Of a stretch of 64,000 bases of DNA, positions 60,973-64,000 are shown piece after piece. The notes below the pieces were generated by a model. It did no database searches, was not told where the DNA came from, and saw only the letters and a program-made list of their open reading frames with translations. The position numbers and the translations under genes are program-made. Source of the stretch: Hyphomicrobium album (GTDB lineage: Bacteria > Pseudomonadota > Alphaproteobacteria > Rhizobiales > Hyphomicrobiaceae); NCBI RefSeq assembly GCF_009708035.1, contig NZ_WMBQ01000001.1:186001-250000 (forward strand), read 5' to 3'. Numbering within the stretch: the first letter of the stretch is position 1; each line of letters starts with the position of its first letter.

Positions 60973-61751
60973 TAGCGGCCGAGGGCCGGGCGAGACGCCG
61001 CCGTTCCATCGTCGAGCTGGTAGACGCTCTCGTCCTTCAAGGCGACGCCCGTAAGTCCACGCCGCAACGCCTCGCGCAATAGCCAGTGGATCTTGAACGC
61101 CGCGGCCTTGGCGCCGAGGCCCCCGGCGCGAATGTTCGAGACGCAGTTGCGCTCTCCATCCTTGCGGCCGACGCGCGGGGCGAACGTAAGGTAAGCACCG
61201 AGACTGTCGGGCGAGGAGAGTCCGGGTCGCTCGCCGATCAGAACGAGGACAGCGCGCGCGCCGAGGACCTCGCCGGCATCGTCGCCGAGCGCAACGCGTC
61301 CCTGGCTTGCGAGCACGACCGGACCCATGGTCCAGCGGCTCTTGCGCACGAGCGGCAGCAGTTCGGCGATGACCTCGACGGCGTTGGCCGCAACCCCAGT
61401 CGAGGATAGCCCGTCCGCGACGACGATGAGCAGGCCGGGGTTGGTGTGCTCAGCCGCGGCGAGGCGCTGGCGCGAGGCGGGGCTGAGGCGGCGCCCCAGA
61501 TCCGGGCGCCGCAAGTATGTATCGCGGTCGCCGGCGGCGCTGTCGACGCGTTGACTGTATAGGCCATGCTTTATGAGCGCCGCCTCGATCGGTGCCCAGT
61601 CGATGGGCGTCGTGACGGCATCACGCGCCTGCGCGTGCGCCATGGCGAAGCTCAACACTTCCTTGATGGGGAGGGCGGCACCGGCGCGGCCGAGGCCGAT
61701 GCGCGCGTCGGTGAAGCGCCGCAGCGCCGACCAAGGTGCGTCGTTCGTCAT
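60972..61751 (-). CDS. eutC: Ethanolamine ammonia-lyase small subunit
   Basis: 259 residues. It follows eutB with a 4-nt overlap and carries EutC-typical sequence (TPARIGLGRAG-like RFTDARIGLGRAGAALP near the start, LLIVVADGLSSTGVA, VVLASQGRVALGDDAGE, ISNIRAGG-like NCVSNIRAGGLG). With EutB it forms the B12-dependent enzyme that splits ethanolamine into acetaldehyde and ammonia. No microcompartment genes are seen around it. Confidence 0.95.
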   Translation of the reverse strand: MTNDAPWSALRRFTDARIGLGRAGAALPIKEVLSFAMAHAQARDAVTTPIDWAPIEAALIKHGLYSQRVDSAAGDRDTYLRRPDLGRRLSPASRQRLAAAEHTNPGLLIVVADGLSSTGVAANAVEVIAELLPLVRKSRWTMGPVVLASQGRVALGDDAGEVLGARAVLVLIGERPGLSSPDSLGAYLTFAPRVGRKDGERNCVSNIRAGGLGAKAAAFKIHWLLREALRRGLTGVALKDESVYQLDDGTAASRPALGR

Positions 61752-63130
61752 GCGGCGAGCCCCCGGACATGCTCGAGCAATGCTTGCGCCGGCTCGGCGA
61801 GCAGCTTGCCTTCATGGTCGGCGAGGCCGACGCGGGCGAGCCATGCCTCGAACTCCGGCGCGCGGCGCAGCCCGAGCGCCTCGCGTACGTAGAGCGCGTC
61901 GTGGAACGAGGTCGATTGATAGTTGAGCATGATGTCGTCGGCGCCGGGCACGCCCATCACGAACGTGACGCCGGCGGCGCCAAGCAGCATCAGCAGCACG
62001 TCCATGTCGTCCTGGTCGGCCTCGGCGTGGTTCGTGTAGCAGACGTCGCAGCCCATCGGCAGCCCCATGAGCTTGCCGCAGAAGTGATCCTCGAGCCCGG
62101 CGCGGATGATCTCCTTGCCGTTGTAGAGGTACTCAGGTCCGATGAAGCCGACGACCGAGTTGACGAGCAGCGGCTTGAAGGTGCGCGCCACCGCGTAGGC
62201 GCGGGCTTCGAGCGTCTGCTGATCGACGCCGTGATGCGCTTCCGCCGAGAGCGCCGACCCCTGGCCGGTCTCGAAATACATGACGTTGTCGCCGACCGTG
62301 CCGCGCTTGAGAGACAGCGCGGCCTCGCGGCCTTCCTGCAGCATGGCGAGCGTCACGCCGAACGAGGCATTGACCGCCTCGGTGCCGCCGATCGACTGGA
62401 AGACGAGATCGACCGGTGCACCGCGCGCGATCGCCTCGATGGACGTGGTGACGTGTGTCAGGACGCAGCTTTGCGTCGGGATGTCGAAGCGGCGGATGAT
62501 GTCGTCGAGCATGGCAATGAGATCGAGGATCGTCGCCACGTTGTCGCTCGCGGGATTGATGCCGATTACCGCATCGCCGCAGCCGAGCATCAGCCCGTCG
62601 ACGATCGAGGCGGCGATGCCGCGCTTGTCGTCGGTCGGATGGTTGGGCTGCAGGCGCACGGCCATGCGCCCCCTAAGGCCGAGCGTGTCGCGAAAGCGGC
62701 TGACGACCTCGACCTTGCGCGCCGCGAGGATCAGGTCCTGGTTGCGCATGATCTTCGATGTCGCCGCGGCCATCTCCGGCGTGATCCCCAGGGCGATTCG
62801 GGCAAGCGCTTCGGTCGTGGCCGCCTCGGACAGGAGCCAGTCGCGGAAGGCGCCGACCGTCATGTGGGAGACAGACGCAAAGGCGCCGGCATCGTGCCCG
62901 TCGATGATGAGGCGGCTGACGTCGTCGCTCTCGTAGGGGATGACCAACTCGCTGAGGAAGCACTTCAGCGGTACGTCGGCCAGCGCCATCTTGGCGGCCA
63001 CGTTCTCCTCGCCGCTCGTGGCCGCGACCCCGGCGAGCACGTCGCCCGAGCGTGGCGGGGTCGCCTTCGCCAGCAGCTCCTTCAAGTCGGCGAACCGGTA
63101 GTTCGCCTGCCGCCACGCCGCGCTGTACAA
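61748..63130 (-). CDS. eutB: Ethanolamine ammonia-lyase large subunit
   Basis: 460 residues, the usual EutB length. Typical segments: YRFADLKELLAKATPPRSGD at the N-terminus, GIAASIVDGLMLGCGDAVIG, GFIGPEYLYNG and MGLPMGCDVCYTNHAEADQD. The TIM-barrel subunit binds adenosylcobalamin and ethanolamine. It is first in the eutBC operon; a LuxR-type regulator gene lies just upstream on the same strand. No eutA reactivase or transporter is visible in the window. Confidence 0.96.
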   Translation of the reverse strand: MYSAAWRQANYRFADLKELLAKATPPRSGDVLAGVAATSGEENVAAKMALADVPLKCFLSELVIPYESDDVSRLIIDGHDAGAFASVSHMTVGAFRDWLLSEAATTEALARIALGITPEMAAATSKIMRNQDLILAARKVEVVSRFRDTLGLRGRMAVRLQPNHPTDDKRGIAASIVDGLMLGCGDAVIGINPASDNVATILDLIAMLDDIIRRFDIPTQSCVLTHVTTSIEAIARGAPVDLVFQSIGGTEAVNASFGVTLAMLQEGREAALSLKRGTVGDNVMYFETGQGSALSAEAHHGVDQQTLEARAYAVARTFKPLLVNSVVGFIGPEYLYNGKEIIRAGLEDHFCGKLMGLPMGCDVCYTNHAEADQDDMDVLLMLLGAAGVTFVMGVPGADDIMLNYQSTSFHDALYVREALGLRRAPEFEAWLARVGLADHEGKLLAEPAQALLEHVRGLAA

Positions 63131-63204
63131 AGTGCGCCTCCGTCAGCGAATGCCGGCGTCAGCATAACACAATTCGGCTGTGGGGGTGTGCGCGCGGGCA
63201 GCGC

Positions 63205-63885
63205 CTAGATAAGCAGCATGGCCGCGAAGCCGCTGGCGACCTCGAGCTCGACGAAGAGAAAGGCGAGCGGGGCGCTGACGATCTTCTGCTCGACGGCAAT
63301 GCGGATGAGTTGCATCGGCGTGCGCGCGCTGAACTTGCCGCGCAGCGTCGAGCACGTCGTTGCGACGGTCTTGTAGGAGACGTTGATGAGGGCAGCGATC
63401 TCCGACATGCTCTTGCCCTTGGCGAGAAGGCGCAGGACCTCGCGCTCGCGGGACGACAGCACCACCGACTCTCCGGCGTTGCGCAGAAAAGCAATCTTCT
63501 GCGCCATGTCCAGAGGCAATGAGTGGCCGCCCGCGTAGACATCGCGGATTGCGGTGATGAAGCCTTGCGGGTCGTCGCTCTTGCTGAAGTACCCCTTGGC
63601 GCCACCCTCGATAGCCTGGGCGGCAAACATCGGATCGTCGTTCATGCTGAACATGAGGACCCGCGCCCGCGGGTCGCGGACCAGCAACCGGCGCGCTAGC
63701 TCGAAGCCGGAAATGTCGGGGAGGTTGATGTCGATGACCGCCACATCCGGCCGATGCGCCGCATACGCCTCCTGCGCGGAGGCCGCGTCGCGGGCCTCGA
63801 GCATGTGCATGTCGGTGGTCTCGGCCAGCAACGCGCGGCAGCCGGCCAGCACGATGGGGTGATCGTCGACGATAAGTACCTTCAT
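63205..63885 (-). CDS. LuxR/NarL-family response regulator
   Basis: 226 residues. Receiver domain at about 1-120 (VLIVDDHPIV; phospho-acceptor Asp52 in VIDINLPDISG; a Lys in KGYFSKSDDP). C-terminal LuxR helix-turn-helix at about 145-205 (LSSREREVLRLLAKGKSMSE, then IAALINVSYKTV). A hydrophobic tail (APLAFLFVELEVASGFAAML) is unusual. It precedes eutBC on the same strand with a 74-nt gap, so it may control ethanolamine use; the partner kinase is not seen. The remaining 63886-64000 shows no gene. Confidence 0.85.
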   Translation of the reverse strand: MKVLIVDDHPIVLAGCRALLAETTDMHMLEARDAASAQEAYAAHRPDVAVIDINLPDISGFELARRLLVRDPRARVLMFSMNDDPMFAAQAIEGGAKGYFSKSDDPQGFITAIRDVYAGGHSLPLDMAQKIAFLRNAGESVVLSSREREVLRLLAKGKSMSEIAALINVSYKTVATTCSTLRGKFSARTPMQLIRIAVEQKIVSAPLAFLFVELEVASGFAAMLLI

Positions 63886-64000
63886 GAGTCCCGCTTCGGC
63901 TTCGTCCTGCCGCTGATATAATGTAACAGATAGCAATGGGAACTTGGCCACGTCAAATTCGGGAAATGCCCGGCGCCGTCAGCTCACCCTCGGCGGGACG

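Noticed and set aside
61736-63208. A 490-codon plus-strand open frame opposite eutB
   Set aside because: EutB on the minus strand matches a known enzyme over its full length; the plus frame is a shadow.

Overview
The window joins two unlike pieces of DNA. Positions 1 to about 42557 are most of a temperate T7-like podovirus prophage (Autographivirales type, carrying its own single-subunit RNA polymerase). Positions 42558 to 64000 are host chromosome. The host looks like an alphaproteobacterium, probably Hyphomicrobiales, judging from an NdvA-type cyclic glucan exporter, an HWE-family kinase beside a small response regulator, a TAXI-type TRAP receptor and very GC-rich coding DNA. The junction is a 3' fragment of a tRNA-Tyr gene (42503-42557) that lacks its 5' half. 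It is the attachment-site scar, so the restored tRNA and probably the integrase lie to the left, outside the window.

Prophage core, read right to left on the minus strand, follows the T7 order: RNA polymerase (39731-42232), two small genes, single-strand-binding protein, endonuclease I, two small genes, primase-helicase, DNA polymerase, 5'-3' exonuclease, a dNMP-kinase-like protein, three small genes around the portal, scaffold, major capsid, a hairpin terminator just after capsid (like T7 T-phi), tail tubular proteins A and B, a GNAT-like gp13 equivalent, ejection proteins gp14, gp15 and gp16, tail fibre, a second tail-end protein, a three-part endolysin, small terminase, and large terminase. 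Two plus-strand genes, one an XRE-like regulator, interrupt the order between the terminase subunits. Left of the large terminase come a cadherin-like virion protein, a spanin-like protein, a second (winged-helix) plus-strand regulator, and packed accessory operons. These accessory genes include a two-domain beta-clamp homologue, three diverged DUF6197-like paralogues and a band-7-like lipoprotein.

Six copies of an 18-bp palindrome (consensus close to GGTTCCACTAGTGGAACC) lie only in intergenic DNA of the prophage's left quarter, mostly next to divergent or plus-strand genes. They look like a distributed operator set for a lysogeny repressor, which is unusual for a T7-like phage.

Host part: a TAXI-type solute receptor (plus); an RND heavy-metal-type efflux pump with its membrane-fusion partner (minus); ndvA (minus); a three-gene signalling operon (plus) made of a 2098-residue soluble poly-HAMP hybrid kinase with 11 near-identical 92-residue repeats, a REC-PAS-HWE kinase and a single-domain response regulator; an MHS-type MFS transporter (minus); a small secreted Lys/His-rich peptide (plus); ethanolamine ammonia-lyase eutB-eutC (minus); and a LuxR-type response regulator (minus). 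No CRISPR array, rRNA, complete tRNA or insertion sequence was seen.
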